Shown here piece by piece: positions 8,528-17,046 of a stretch of DNA of 36,432 nt. A program made the position numbers and the translations under genes. Below the pieces are notes generated by a model that worked only from the letters and a program-made list of their open reading frames with translations, ran no database searches and was not told where the DNA came from. Each line of letters begins with the position of its first letter. Positions within the stretch are counted from its first letter, which is position 1. The stretch is taken from positions 1-36,432 of the forward strand of contig NZ_QOIO01000057.1 of the NCBI RefSeq assembly GCF_003332305.1. Direction: 5' to 3'. The stretch comes from Microvirga aerophila. Its GTDB lineage: Bacteria; Pseudomonadota; Alphaproteobacteria; Rhizobiales; Beijerinckiaceae.

Positions 8528-9594
8528 TCGCAAAGCCCCCTCCGTCGCAGGTTCGCGTCATGGTGGTCGAGGATTCCCTCGTCGTCCGCCAGCTTCTCCT
8601 GCACATCATCTCCCGCGACCCGCGCCTGGTCGTGGCGGCCGCCGTGGGATCCGCCGAGGAGGCTATCCAGGAGATAGGACGCGTCCAGCCGGACGTGATC
8701 TCCATGGATATCCGTCTTCCCGGGATGGACGGGCTCGAGGCCACGCGCCGGATCATGTCGGAGCATCCGACGCCGATCGTCGTCATCGCGGGCAGCATCG
8801 AGGACACGTCCCTCAAAATCTCCATGAACGCCCTGCGGGCCGGGGCCCTGACCGTGGTCGAGAAGCCGGTCGGGTTGACCAGCGCCGGCTTCGATGCGAT
8901 CGCCGAGACGATCTGCACGCAACTCTACATCATGAGCCAGGTGCCGGTCGTGCGGCAGCGCTCGTTCAAGTGGCGCACGTCCGACACGCCGTCGAAGCCG
9001 GATTCGGACTGGAGGATCATCCGCCCCAGCATCATGGGCATCGCGGCGTCCACCGGAGGCCCTCCCGCCCTGGCCAAGATCCTCGGTGCCCTTCCGGCAG
9101 GCTTCCCCATTCCGATCCTGCTCGTTCAGCATATGGGCGCACCCTTCATGGAGGGTTTCGCCTCATGGCTGAACGGCCTGATGGCGCTTGAAGTCCGAAT
9201 TGCGCGCGATCAGGAAATTCCGGTCGCCGGAAACGTCTACGTGGCGCCGGGCGATCGTCACCTGCTCCTGTCGCCGGTGGGAACGCTGCAGATCAGCTCG
9301 GCCCCGGCCCTTGCCAGCCAACGGCCCTCCGCGACCCTGCTCTTCCGCTCCATGGCCAAGGCGGCCGGACCGAGGGGTTTGGGAGTGATCCTGACCGGCA
9401 TGGGAGAGGACGGGGCCGAGGGCCTCGTGGAATTGCGGCAAGCGGGCGGCTATACCGTGGCCGAAGACGAGAGCACCGCCGTTGTCTACGGGATGCCCGC
9501 AGCGGCAACCCGCATGGGAGGTGTGCGCGCAAGCCTGCCCCTCGACCTAATCGCCCCCCGCCTCCTGCGCATCGCTCAGGGGGAAGGTGAATGA
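8524..9594 (+). CDS. cheB: CheB-type protein-glutamate methylesterase with receiver
   Basis: The 356-aa enzyme removes receptor methyl groups (and deamidates glutamine) when phosphorylated by CheA, the adaptation counterpart of the upstream CheR. The N-terminal receiver has VVEDS, phosphoacceptor D62 in SMDIRLPGMDG and a lysine in VVEKPV. The esterase domain has the catalytic triad S176 (GIAASTGGP), H203 (LVQHMG) and D296 (GMGEDGAEG). All key residues are present. It starts inside the cheA stop (ATGA) and its own stop overlaps the next kinase gene the same way. It corresponds to WspF. Confidence 0.95.
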   Translation: MIAKPPPSQVRVMVVEDSLVVRQLLLHIISRDPRLVVAAAVGSAEEAIQEIGRVQPDVISMDIRLPGMDGLEATRRIMSEHPTPIVVIAGSIEDTSLKISMNALRAGALTVVEKPVGLTSAGFDAIAETICTQLYIMSQVPVVRQRSFKWRTSDTPSKPDSDWRIIRPSIMGIAASTGGPPALAKILGALPAGFPIPILLVQHMGAPFMEGFASWLNGLMALEVRIARDQEIPVAGNVYVAPGDRHLLLSPVGTLQISSAPALASQRPSATLLFRSMAKAAGPRGLGVILTGMGEDGAEGLVELRQAGGYTVAEDESTAVVYGMPAAATRMGGVRASLPLDLIAPRLLRIAQGEGE

Positions 9595-11315
9595 GCGCTG
9601 GCGCAGGCACGCAGCCGGCCAACATTCTCCTAGTGGAGGATTCTCCCACGCAGGCGCTCCAGCTTCGTCTCGTGCTGGAGGGGAACGGCTTCAACGTTTC
9701 TTGGGCCTCGACGGCGGAAGCAGCCCTCGACAGCCTGAACGGGGGGCTGCCCGATCTCGTCATCGCGGATTTTCACCTTCCCGGCATGAACGGGGACGAA
9801 CTGACGCGCCAGATGCGGCTCAATGTGCGAACCCGCGCCATCCCGGTCATCATGCTGACGGAGGCCCGGGAAAGCGCTGTCGAACGGCAGGGCCTGGAGA
9901 GTGGGGCCGACGCCTACATCGCCAAATCCGCCGAACAGGCCTTGATCATCCTGAGGATCAAGGCCCTTCTCCGCCGGCGCCACTCCCCGGCGGCCGAGCC
10001 CAAGGATGGCCGCGAGGCGCCGAGTTTCAGCGCATTCCGCCGAGCCTGCATCCTGGTGGTCGACGACAGTCCCGGCCAGCGCGCCCATCTCCAGCAGTTG
10101 CTCTCCCACGAAGGCTACGCGGTGACGTCCGCGGCCGATCCGGCCGAGGCTCTCCGGCTGATCGGTTCGCACGACACGGCCTGGGATTGCGTGCTCGTCA
10201 ACCTCCTCAGCCCCGGATTCGACGGGACCGATCTCTGTCGTCAACTGAACGCCTATCGGGGCCTAGCTCCCCTGCCCGGCATGGAGGTTGCGAACTTCTC
10301 CATCGTGGGCCTCGGCAACGAAGATGGTGGAGACACCCTCGCGCGAACCTTCGAGGCGGGCGCGGACGACATCATCCCGTGGTCCGCCGACGCGGACGCC
10401 ATGAGAATTCGCATCCGCTCCCTCATTCGGCGCAAGCTTCTCCAGGATGAGAACTGGCGCATCGAGGCGGAACTCCAGGAGCGCGAACTCGCCTTCGAGC
10501 GCGCCCGGGCCGAGGCGGCTTCCGCCGAAGCGCTTGCGACGGCCAACCGGGAACTCGCGGAGGCGAATTTTCGGCTCAAGGAAACCCAGTCCAAGCTCGT
10601 CCAGGCCGCCAAGATGGCTTCCCTGGGTGAACTGGTGGCCGGCATTGCCCACGAGATCAACAATCCCCTGGCGTTCATTCTCGCGCATCAGGGCACCGTC
10701 GAGCGGCTGCTCACCGAGGTCGCGGCGAAACTTCCCCCAGAACCTGACCTGGAGCGCCCGGTCTCGAAATCCCTCGAGCGAGTGGGAGCCATGAAGCTGG
10801 GCCTGAGCCGGATCCAGGAGCTCGTGCTCAACCTCCGGCGCTTCTCACGCCTCGATGAAGGCGACTTTCAGACGGTTAATGTTCAGGAATCCATCGAGAC
10901 GGTTCTGTCGCTGCTGGGCCACAAGCTCGGGCCCCGCATCGACGTCCGCCGCCGCTACGAGGCGGTTCCGGATCTCTACTGCTCGCCGGCCCTGCTCAAT
11001 CAGGTGGTGATGAACATCGTCGGAAACGCTGCCGACGCCATCGGCGAAACCGGCGTCATCGACATTGAAACCCACAGCACCGACGAAACCTATACAATCA
11101 GGATCAGCGATACCGGCCCAGGGATCCCGCCGGACCTGCGCGAGCGCATCTTCGAGCCGTTCTTCACCACCAAGCCGGTCGGGGCCGGAACTGGACTTGG
11201 CTTGGCAATCGCCTATAGCGTTGTGCAGGCTCACAAAGGAACCATAACGGTCGATGCCGGCCCCGCCGGAGGGACTTGCTTCACCATCACGATCCCAAGG
11301 CAGAATACTGAATGA
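9591..11315 (+). CDS. REC-REC-histidine kinase, CheS3-like, with a degenerate second receiver
   Basis: This is a soluble 574-aa kinase with no membrane segment. REC1 (about residues 10-130) looks active, with D60 in VIADFHLPGMNG and a lysine in YIAKS. REC2 (about 152-275) keeps the acidic pair (VVDDS) but has asparagine N204 at the phosphoacceptor position (CVLVNLLSPGFDG). It also lacks the conserved lysine (DDIIPWSAD). A coiled coil (about 285-340) leads to a HisKA helix with H354 in GIAHEINNPLAF and an ATPase domain with GNAADAI, DTGPGIP and GTGLGLAI. Tandem receivers ahead of a kinase, downstream of a hybrid CheA, recall CheS3 of Rhodospirillum centenum. CheA is the likely phosphodonor of REC1; this is inferred from gene order. 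It is translationally coupled on both sides by ATGA overlaps. Confidence 0.9.
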   Translation: MSAGAGTQPANILLVEDSPTQALQLRLVLEGNGFNVSWASTAEAALDSLNGGLPDLVIADFHLPGMNGDELTRQMRLNVRTRAIPVIMLTEARESAVERQGLESGADAYIAKSAEQALIILRIKALLRRRHSPAAEPKDGREAPSFSAFRRACILVVDDSPGQRAHLQQLLSHEGYAVTSAADPAEALRLIGSHDTAWDCVLVNLLSPGFDGTDLCRQLNAYRGLAPLPGMEVANFSIVGLGNEDGGDTLARTFEAGADDIIPWSADADAMRIRIRSLIRRKLLQDENWRIEAELQERELAFERARAEAASAEALATANRELAEANFRLKETQSKLVQAAKMASLGELVAGIAHEINNPLAFILAHQGTVERLLTEVAAKLPPEPDLERPVSKSLERVGAMKLGLSRIQELVLNLRRFSRLDEGDFQTVNVQESIETVLSLLGHKLGPRIDVRRRYEAVPDLYCSPALLNQVVMNIVGNAADAIGETGVIDIETHSTDETYTIRISDTGPGIPPDLRERIFEPFFTTKPVGAGTGLGLAIAYSVVQAHKGTITVDAGPAGGTCFTITIPRQNTE

Positions 11316-13231
11316 CTTGGTCGAGCGACGCTCAATCACGCAATGGAACGATTTTGGTCGTCGACGACGAGCCGGATATTCTCGTCGCGCTCGAAGACCT
11401 GTTCGAGAACGACTACCGCGTCCTGTCGACCACATCGCCCCTGAAGGCGCTCGACATCCTCGAGAATGAACCTGACATCGCGATCATCATCTCCGACCAG
11501 CGCATGCCCGAGATGCAAGGGGATGAGTTCCTGGCCCAGGCCCGGCATCACAGCAACGCCGAGGCCATCCTGCTTACCGGCTATGCGGATCTGAAGGCCG
11601 TCATCGGAGCGGTGAACAAGGGCCGCATCATGGCCTATGCGCCCAAGCCCTGGGAGCCTGCGGCGCTGTCCAGCATGGTGGCGGCGGCCTACCAGCGCCG
11701 CATGCTGGCCCGGGAACTCGATACGGAACGTGCACTCCTGCGCGGCCTGATGGAGAGCACCAGCGACCAGATCTCCTTCAAGGACCTCGAGGGCCGCTTT
11801 GTCCGGTTGAACGCCAGCAAGGCCAGGAGCCTCAACCTCACGTCCGACGCATGCCTAGGCCGCAAGGAGCGCGAACTCGTCGCGCCCGAGCAGGCCAAGT
11901 TGATCGACGAAACGGAGCGGCAAACCATCGCGGCCGGCAAGCCCAGCGAACGCATCGAGGAACGGTCGTCGCCCGATAGCGCGACGCAATGGTTCCTGAT
12001 CAACCAGATTCCGATTCTGAACCAGGATGGGGCGGTTACGAACCTTGCCACGATCGAGCGCGACATCACCGAGCGCAAGCTGATGGAAATGCGCCTGCGG
12101 CAGGCTGACAAGATGCAGGCGCTGGGAACCCTCGCGGGTGGCGTCGCACACGACTTCAACAACCTTCTGATGGCCGTGCTGGGCAGCCTGGATCTCGCAA
12201 AACGCAGGGCTCCCGACGATCCGCGTCTGACGCGGCTTCTGCAGAATGCGACCTATGCGGCGGAACGAGGGGCGTCCCTAACCCAGAGGCTTCTGAGCTT
12301 CAGCCGGCAGCGGGATCTCAGGCTGCAGGCCGTGGACGTCAATCAGGTCATTACCGACATGAACGACCTCCTGATGCGCAGCCTCGGGGGCTTCATCCGC
12401 ATCGAGAGGCAGCTGGCGGAGCATCTGTGGGCCGCCATGGTCGATCCGGATCAGCTCGAACTCGCGATCCTGAACCTGTGCATCAACGCCCGCGACGCCA
12501 TGACGGAGAATGGCGTCCTGACCCTATCGACGCGCAACAGGACCGTCGGCGAAGGCGAGGTCACCGATCTACCGGAGGGCGATTACGTCGTGGTGTCCGT
12601 GGCGGATACCGGAGAGGGCATGCCGCCGGAAATCCTGAGCCGGGTCCTCGAGCCGTTCTTCACCACGAAGGAGGTCGGCAAGGGAACGGGGCTCGGCCTG
12701 TCCATGGTCTACGGCCTTGCCCAGCAATCGGGCGGCACCGTGGTCATCAACAGCACGGTGGGTGTCGGAACGACGGTCGAGCTGTACATGTCCAAGTCCG
12801 CCACCGATCGATCCGATTCCGCTCACGAAGAGGCATCGCTGGTCGATTCGACCGTCAAGGCGCGAATCCTCCTCGTTGATGACGATGCGGAAGTCCGCGC
12901 CGTTACGGCGGCTTATCTGAACGACATGGGCCATCGGGTGGTGGAGGCGGCCGACGGACCATCCGCCCTTGACATCCTGCGGGCGGATTCCGGCCTCGAC
13001 CTGCTGATTGCCGATTTCGCCATGCCGGGAATGACGGGCCTCGATCTCGCCAACAAGGCCCGGAAGCAGCAGCCGGACCTCGGCATCCTGCTGGTCACCG
13101 GCTACGCCGATCCGGAACGGATGCCGGACAATTACCCTGTTCTCCAGAAACCCTTCAGCCGGGTCGAACTGGGCGTCAAGGTCATGGAGGCGGCCCGACC
13201 CCGCGGGCCAGCGGAGATTTCTTCGTCGTGA
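11312..13231 (+). CDS. REC-PAS-histidine kinase-REC hybrid
   Basis: This is a 639-aa soluble hybrid kinase closing the operon. The N-terminal receiver (about 1-125) has VVDDEPDI, D62 in IIISDQRMPEM and YAPKPW. A PAS domain follows (about 145-255, ending IERDITERK). HisKA carries H280 in GGVAHDFNNLLMAV. The ATPase domain has NLCINARDAM, DTGEGMPPE and GTGLGLSMVYG. The C-terminal receiver (about 519-635) has LLVDDDAEVR, an Asp in LIADFAMPGMTG and VLQKPFS. Every domain keeps its key residues. With receivers at both ends it can accept a phosphoryl group (from CheA or the preceding kinase) and deliver one to an Hpt that is not encoded here. The start overlaps the preceding stop. Confidence 0.9.
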   Translation: MTWSSDAQSRNGTILVVDDEPDILVALEDLFENDYRVLSTTSPLKALDILENEPDIAIIISDQRMPEMQGDEFLAQARHHSNAEAILLTGYADLKAVIGAVNKGRIMAYAPKPWEPAALSSMVAAAYQRRMLARELDTERALLRGLMESTSDQISFKDLEGRFVRLNASKARSLNLTSDACLGRKERELVAPEQAKLIDETERQTIAAGKPSERIEERSSPDSATQWFLINQIPILNQDGAVTNLATIERDITERKLMEMRLRQADKMQALGTLAGGVAHDFNNLLMAVLGSLDLAKRRAPDDPRLTRLLQNATYAAERGASLTQRLLSFSRQRDLRLQAVDVNQVITDMNDLLMRSLGGFIRIERQLAEHLWAAMVDPDQLELAILNLCINARDAMTENGVLTLSTRNRTVGEGEVTDLPEGDYVVVSVADTGEGMPPEILSRVLEPFFTTKEVGKGTGLGLSMVYGLAQQSGGTVVINSTVGVGTTVELYMSKSATDRSDSAHEEASLVDSTVKARILLVDDDAEVRAVTAAYLNDMGHRVVEAADGPSALDILRADSGLDLLIADFAMPGMTGLDLANKARKQQPDLGILLVTGYADPERMPDNYPVLQKPFSRVELGVKVMEAARPRGPAEISSS

Positions 13232-13313
13232 TCCGAAGGGCGATTGCGACCTTCCCATAGGGCACTTCGCCGGACGTCGCCATAATCGCGGAAAATTGAG
13301 GTTTTGGCGGCTT

Positions 13314-13327
13314 GGCGCACCTGCGCC
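13314..13327. repeat. Short perfect dyad upstream of the dpp operon
   Basis: GGCGCA (13314-13319) and TGCGCC (13322-13327) form a 14-bp perfect palindrome in the gap between the chemosensory operon and dppA. No T run follows, so it is more likely an operator half-site pair than a terminator. It lies about 60 bp upstream of the proposed dpp promoter. Confidence 0.25.
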
Positions 13328-13383
13328 GGTAAGCATGAAATGGTATATTTTTTCCGAAAATTCTGGATCGCCGCGAGGACAGA

Positions 13384-13412
13384 TTGACTTTATCGAGGCT
13401 TCGCACCTTAAC
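13384..13412 (+). promoter_or_regulatory. Candidate sigma-70 promoter for dppA
   Basis: TTGACT (13384-13389) and CTTAAC (13407-13412) are separated by 17 bp, about 47 bp before the dppA start. The -35 matches five of six consensus bases and the -10 only three. An AGAGGA ribosome binding site sits at 13446-13451. The position fits a promoter for the abundant binding protein, but the -10 is weak. Confidence 0.35.
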
Positions 13413-13458
13413 TTCGTCGCAGAACGGCCATGAGTAGGCCGTCTCAGAGGACCATGTA

Positions 13459-15060
13459 ATGAAGAAATCAGCCCTTTTCGCAGCTATCTGCGTTCCGGCT
13501 TTCCTGGCCGCAGCCCCGCTGGCTGCCAAGACTCTCGTCTACTGCTCGGAAGGCAGCCCGGAAAACTTCTATCCCGGCATCAACACCACCGGCACCTCGT
13601 TCGACGTGAACGAGCACATCTACGACAACATCGTGGATTTCGAGCGCGGCGGCACCAAGGTCGTTCCCGGCCTGGCCGAGAAGTGGGACGTTTCCGCTGA
13701 CGGCACGGTTTACACCTTTCACATCCGCAAGAATGCGAAGTTCCATTCCAACAAAGGCTTCAAGCCGACCCGCAACCTGAACGCCGACGACATCGTGTTC
13801 ATGTTCGAGCGTCAGTGGAAGGAAGAGAATCCTTACTTCAAGGTGACGAGCCCCAACCACTCCTACTTCAACGACATGGGCATGCCCAAGCTGCTGAAGT
13901 CGGTCGAGAAGGTTGACGACTATACGGTCAAGATCACCCTCAACCAGCCTGAGGCTCCCTTCCTGTCGAACCTCGCCATGCAGTGGGCTGGCGTCCAGTC
14001 GAAGGAATATGCCGACGCCATGCTGAAGGCCGGCACGCCTGAGAAGGTCGACCAAGACCCGATCGGCTCGGGCCCGTTCTTCCTTGTGAACTACCAGAAG
14101 GACGCCATCGTCCGCTTCAAGGCCTTCCCGGAATACTGGGGCGGCAAGGCAAAGATCGACGATCTGGTGTTCGCGATCACACCGGACGCCTCCGTTCGCT
14201 GGGCCAAGCTCCAGAAGGGCGAGTGCCACGTGATGCCGTACCCGAACCCGGCTGACATCGAGGCCATCAAGAAGGACCCGAACGTCACGCTCATGGATCA
14301 GGCTGGCCTGAACATCGGCTACCTGGCCTACCAGACCACGAAGAAGCCCTTCGACGACGTGCGCGTCCGCAAGGCCTTCAACATGGCCATGAACAAGAAG
14401 GCTATCGTCGACGCCGTGTTCCTGAGCTCGGGCGTTCCGGCCAAGAGCCCGATCCCGCCGTCCATGTGGTCGTACAACGACTCCGTCAAGGAAGACGAGT
14501 ACAACCCGGAAGCCGCCAAGAAGCTCCTGGCTGAAGCCGGCTACCCGAACGGCCTCGAGACGGACCTCTGGGCCATGCCGGTTCAGCGTCCCTACAACCC
14601 GAATGCACGCCGCATCGCCGAGCTCATGCAGGCCGATCTCGCCAAGATCGGCGTGAAGGCTGAGATCAAGAGCTTCGAGTGGGGCGAGTATCGCAAGCGG
14701 GCTCAGGCCGGCGAACACCAGATGGCTCAGCTCGGCTGGACGGGCGACAACGGCGATCCGGATAACTTCCTGCACACCCTACTCGGCTGCGCCTCGGCTC
14801 AGTCCGCCTCGGGCTCGAACATCGCCAAGTGGTGCCACAAGCCCTTCGACGATCTCGTGACCAAGGCGAAGGTCGTCACCGACCAGGCCGAGCGCACGAA
14901 GCTCTACCAGCAGGCTCAGGTGATCTTCAAGGAGCAGGCTCCTTGGTTCACCGTGGCTCATGCGGTGCAGCTGAAGCCGGTCCGTAAGGAAGTCGTCGAC
15001 TTCAAGCTCTCGCCCTTCGGTCGCCACACCTTCTACGGCGTGGACCTCAAGGACAAGTAA
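13459..15060 (+). CDS. dppA: Dipeptide/oligopeptide ABC transporter, periplasmic binding protein
   Basis: This is a family 5 extracellular solute-binding protein of 533 aa. A Sec signal peptide is clear (MKKSALFAAICVPAFLAA followed by APLAAK). The mature part shows the DppA/OppA pattern: YCSEGSPENFYPGINTTGT, VPGLAEKWDVSADGTVYTFH, DDIVFMFERQW, DPIGSGPF and RVRKAFNMAMNKKAIVDAVF. It captures peptides for the DppBC channel. Lysines are almost all AAG and the codon choice is narrow compared with its neighbours, as expected for a highly expressed gene. AGAGGA lies 8 bases upstream of the ATG. A terminator follows the stop, so dppA can be made in excess over the membrane parts. Substrates could include dipeptides, heme or delta-aminolevulinate, as in other Dpp systems. 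Confidence 0.95.
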   Translation: MKKSALFAAICVPAFLAAAPLAAKTLVYCSEGSPENFYPGINTTGTSFDVNEHIYDNIVDFERGGTKVVPGLAEKWDVSADGTVYTFHIRKNAKFHSNKGFKPTRNLNADDIVFMFERQWKEENPYFKVTSPNHSYFNDMGMPKLLKSVEKVDDYTVKITLNQPEAPFLSNLAMQWAGVQSKEYADAMLKAGTPEKVDQDPIGSGPFFLVNYQKDAIVRFKAFPEYWGGKAKIDDLVFAITPDASVRWAKLQKGECHVMPYPNPADIEAIKKDPNVTLMDQAGLNIGYLAYQTTKKPFDDVRVRKAFNMAMNKKAIVDAVFLSSGVPAKSPIPPSMWSYNDSVKEDEYNPEAAKKLLAEAGYPNGLETDLWAMPVQRPYNPNARRIAELMQADLAKIGVKAEIKSFEWGEYRKRAQAGEHQMAQLGWTGDNGDPDNFLHTLLGCASAQSASGSNIAKWCHKPFDDLVTKAKVVTDQAERTKLYQQAQVIFKEQAPWFTVAHAVQLKPVRKEVVDFKLSPFGRHTFYGVDLKDK

Positions 15061-15079
15061 GCCTTAACACTCAACCTAT

Positions 15080-15113
15080 GGCGGAGCGGCGCTAAAGGCC
15101 GCTCCGCCTTTTT
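15080..15113 (+). terminator. Intrinsic terminator between dppA and dppB
   Basis: A perfect 11-bp GC-rich stem (GGCGGAGCGGC, 15080-15090, with GCCGCTCCGCC, 15098-15108) with a 7-nt loop is followed at once by five Ts. It lies 19 bp after the dppA stop and 11 bp before the dppB start, inside an otherwise continuous operon. It should reduce rather than abolish readthrough, giving more binding protein than permease. Confidence 0.9.
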
Positions 15114-15124
15114 ACATTGAGACG

Positions 15125-16135
15125 ATGCTCCGCTTCATCCTCACCCGCGTCAGCCTGATCATTCCGACCTTTCTCGGGATCACATTGCTGGCCTTTTTCC
15201 TCATCCGGCTCGTCCCGGGCGATCCCATTGAAACCCTGGCCGGCGAGCGCGGCATCGACCCTGCGCGCCATGAGCAGCTGCGCAAGGAATACGGCTTCGA
15301 CCAGCCGGTCATCGTGCAGTACGGCATCTACCTGTCCCGCGTCCTTCAGGGGGATCTTGGCAAGTCGATGATCACGCAGGAGCCGGTGCTGACCGAGTTC
15401 TCGGCGCTGTTTCCGGCCACCGTAGAACTTGCGCTCTGCGCCATCGTGTTTGCCCTGTTGATCGGCCTCCCGGCCGGCATGCTGGCGGCGATCCGACGAA
15501 ATTCGATCTTCGACCATGGAGTCATGGGCGTTTCGCTCACCGGCTACTCCATGCCGATCTTCTGGTGGGGCCTGATCCTCATCCTGATCTTTTCCGTCCA
15601 GCTCGACCTGACCCCCGTCTCCGGGCGCATCGATGTTCTCTATTACATCGAACCCACCACCGGCTTCCTGCTGATCGACACGCTGCTGTCGGACGAGGAA
15701 GGCGCCTTCTGGTCGGCGGTCAAGCACCTGATTCTGCCTACCATCGTGCTCGGCACCGTGCCGCTTGCGGTCATCGCCCGCATGACCCGCTCGGCGATGC
15801 TGGAGGTTCTCGGTGAAGACTACATCCGCACCGCCAAGGCCAAGGGCCTGTCCCGGTTCCGCATCGTGGCTCTGCATGCACTCCGTAACGCCCTCATCCC
15901 GGTCGTCACGGTCATCGGCCTGCAGGTAGGTGTGCTTTTTACCGGCGCGATCCTGACCGAAACCATCTTTTCCTGGCCTGGGGTCGGCAAGTGGCTCATC
16001 GACGCCATCTTCCGGCGCGATTATCCGGTTCTCCAGGGCGGCGCCCTTCTGCTGGGCATCGTCGTCATGGCCGTGAACCTGCTCGTCGATCTGACCTATG
16101 GCCTCATCAATCCGCGCATCAGGCATAACCGATGA
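15125..16135 (+). CDS. dppB: Dipeptide ABC transporter, permease subunit DppB
   Basis: This 336-aa inner-membrane permease half has the typical DppB start MLRFILTRVSLIIPTFLGIT. A periplasmic loop carries FLIRLVPGDP and LRKEYGFDQPV. The later membrane spans carry the ATPase-docking EAA loop around EDYIRTAKAKGLSRFRIV, and IFSWPGVGKWLIDAIFRRDY lies near the end. Length and motif order are normal. It pairs with DppC to form the channel. The ATG follows a weak purine stretch (TTGAGA). The stop overlaps dppC by four bases. Confidence 0.94.
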   Translation: MLRFILTRVSLIIPTFLGITLLAFFLIRLVPGDPIETLAGERGIDPARHEQLRKEYGFDQPVIVQYGIYLSRVLQGDLGKSMITQEPVLTEFSALFPATVELALCAIVFALLIGLPAGMLAAIRRNSIFDHGVMGVSLTGYSMPIFWWGLILILIFSVQLDLTPVSGRIDVLYYIEPTTGFLLIDTLLSDEEGAFWSAVKHLILPTIVLGTVPLAVIARMTRSAMLEVLGEDYIRTAKAKGLSRFRIVALHALRNALIPVVTVIGLQVGVLFTGAILTETIFSWPGVGKWLIDAIFRRDYPVLQGGALLLGIVVMAVNLLVDLTYGLINPRIRHNR

Positions 16136-17043
16136 CCGCTGAAACCATGGAAGCTCCTGCCGTCGCCGCACCGACGGCAACCCCTCCCCATCCCTTGCGC
16201 GAGTTCTGGGGCTATTTCAGCGCCAATCACGGCGCGGTGGCTGGTCTCGTCATCATCATCGCGGTGGTGCTGGTGGCTCTTCTGGCCGACGTGATCGCAC
16301 CGCACTCGCCTTATGTCACCGACACGTCCATCGCCCTCAAGCCGCCATTCTGGCAGGAGGGCGGCTCGATCGCCTATCCGCTCGGCACGGATCCGATCGG
16401 CCGGGACATCCTGTCCCGCCTGATCTACGGCGCGCGGCTCTCGCTGCTCATCGGCCTTGTGGTGGTGGCGATCTCCATCGTGGCCGGCACGGTGCTGGGT
16501 CTCGTGGCTGGCTTCTTCCGGGGCCTGACCGAGATCTTCATCATGCGTCTGATGGACATCATCCTGACCCTGCCGAGCCTTCTGCTCGCCATCGTGATCG
16601 TGGCGGTGCTGGGGCCAGGCCTCATGAACTCCATGCTGGCCGTGGCTCTGGTGATCCTGCCGCATTATGTGCGCCTTGCCCGCGCGGCGGTCATCACCGA
16701 AACCTCGAAGGATTACGTGACGGCCGCCCGCGTCAGCGGCGCCGGCACCACCCGGCTGATGTTCCGGGAGGTTCTGCCCAACTGCACGGCGCCACTCATC
16801 GTGCAGGCTTCGCTCGGCATCTCGACGGCCATCCTCGACGCGGCAGCCCTCGGCTTTCTCGGGCTCGGCGCGCAGCCGCCCTCCCCCGAATGGGGAACCA
16901 TGCTGGCGGACGCTCGCGAATTCGTGCTCCGTGCATGGTGGGTCGTGACCTTCCCAGGGTTGGCGATCCTCATCACGGTGCTTGCCTTCAATCTGCTCGG
17001 GGATGGTCTTCGTGACGCCCTCGACCCAAAACTGAAGCGCTGA
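16132..17043 (+). CDS. dppC: Dipeptide ABC transporter, permease subunit DppC
   Basis: This is the second permease half, 303 aa. The N-terminal cytoplasmic stretch (Pro/Ala/Thr-rich, about 25 residues) precedes TM1. PLGTDPIGRDILSRLIYGAR is the hallmark DppC/OppC motif after the first periplasmic segment. The EAA-type loop is TSKDYVTAARVSGAGTTRL, and the C-terminus has AALGFLGLGAQPPSPEWG and LLGDGLRDALDPKLKR, all standard. It is translationally coupled to dppB (ATGA) and three bases ahead of dppD. Confidence 0.94.
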   Translation: MTAETMEAPAVAAPTATPPHPLREFWGYFSANHGAVAGLVIIIAVVLVALLADVIAPHSPYVTDTSIALKPPFWQEGGSIAYPLGTDPIGRDILSRLIYGARLSLLIGLVVVAISIVAGTVLGLVAGFFRGLTEIFIMRLMDIILTLPSLLLAIVIVAVLGPGLMNSMLAVALVILPHYVRLARAAVITETSKDYVTAARVSGAGTTRLMFREVLPNCTAPLIVQASLGISTAILDAAALGFLGLGAQPPSPEWGTMLADAREFVLRAWWVVTFPGLAILITVLAFNLLGDGLRDALDPKLKR

Positions 17044-17046
17044 ATC

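Noticed and set aside
8524..13231. A WspR-like GGDEF or CheY output gene in the chemosensory operon
   Set aside because: I looked for GG(D/E)EF and for a stand-alone receiver; none is present, and both genes after cheB are histidine kinases.
13232..13458. Riboswitch or attenuator ahead of dppA
   Set aside because: Only a 14-bp dyad and a weak promoter are visible; there is no terminator/antiterminator pair or small leader peptide that I can support.
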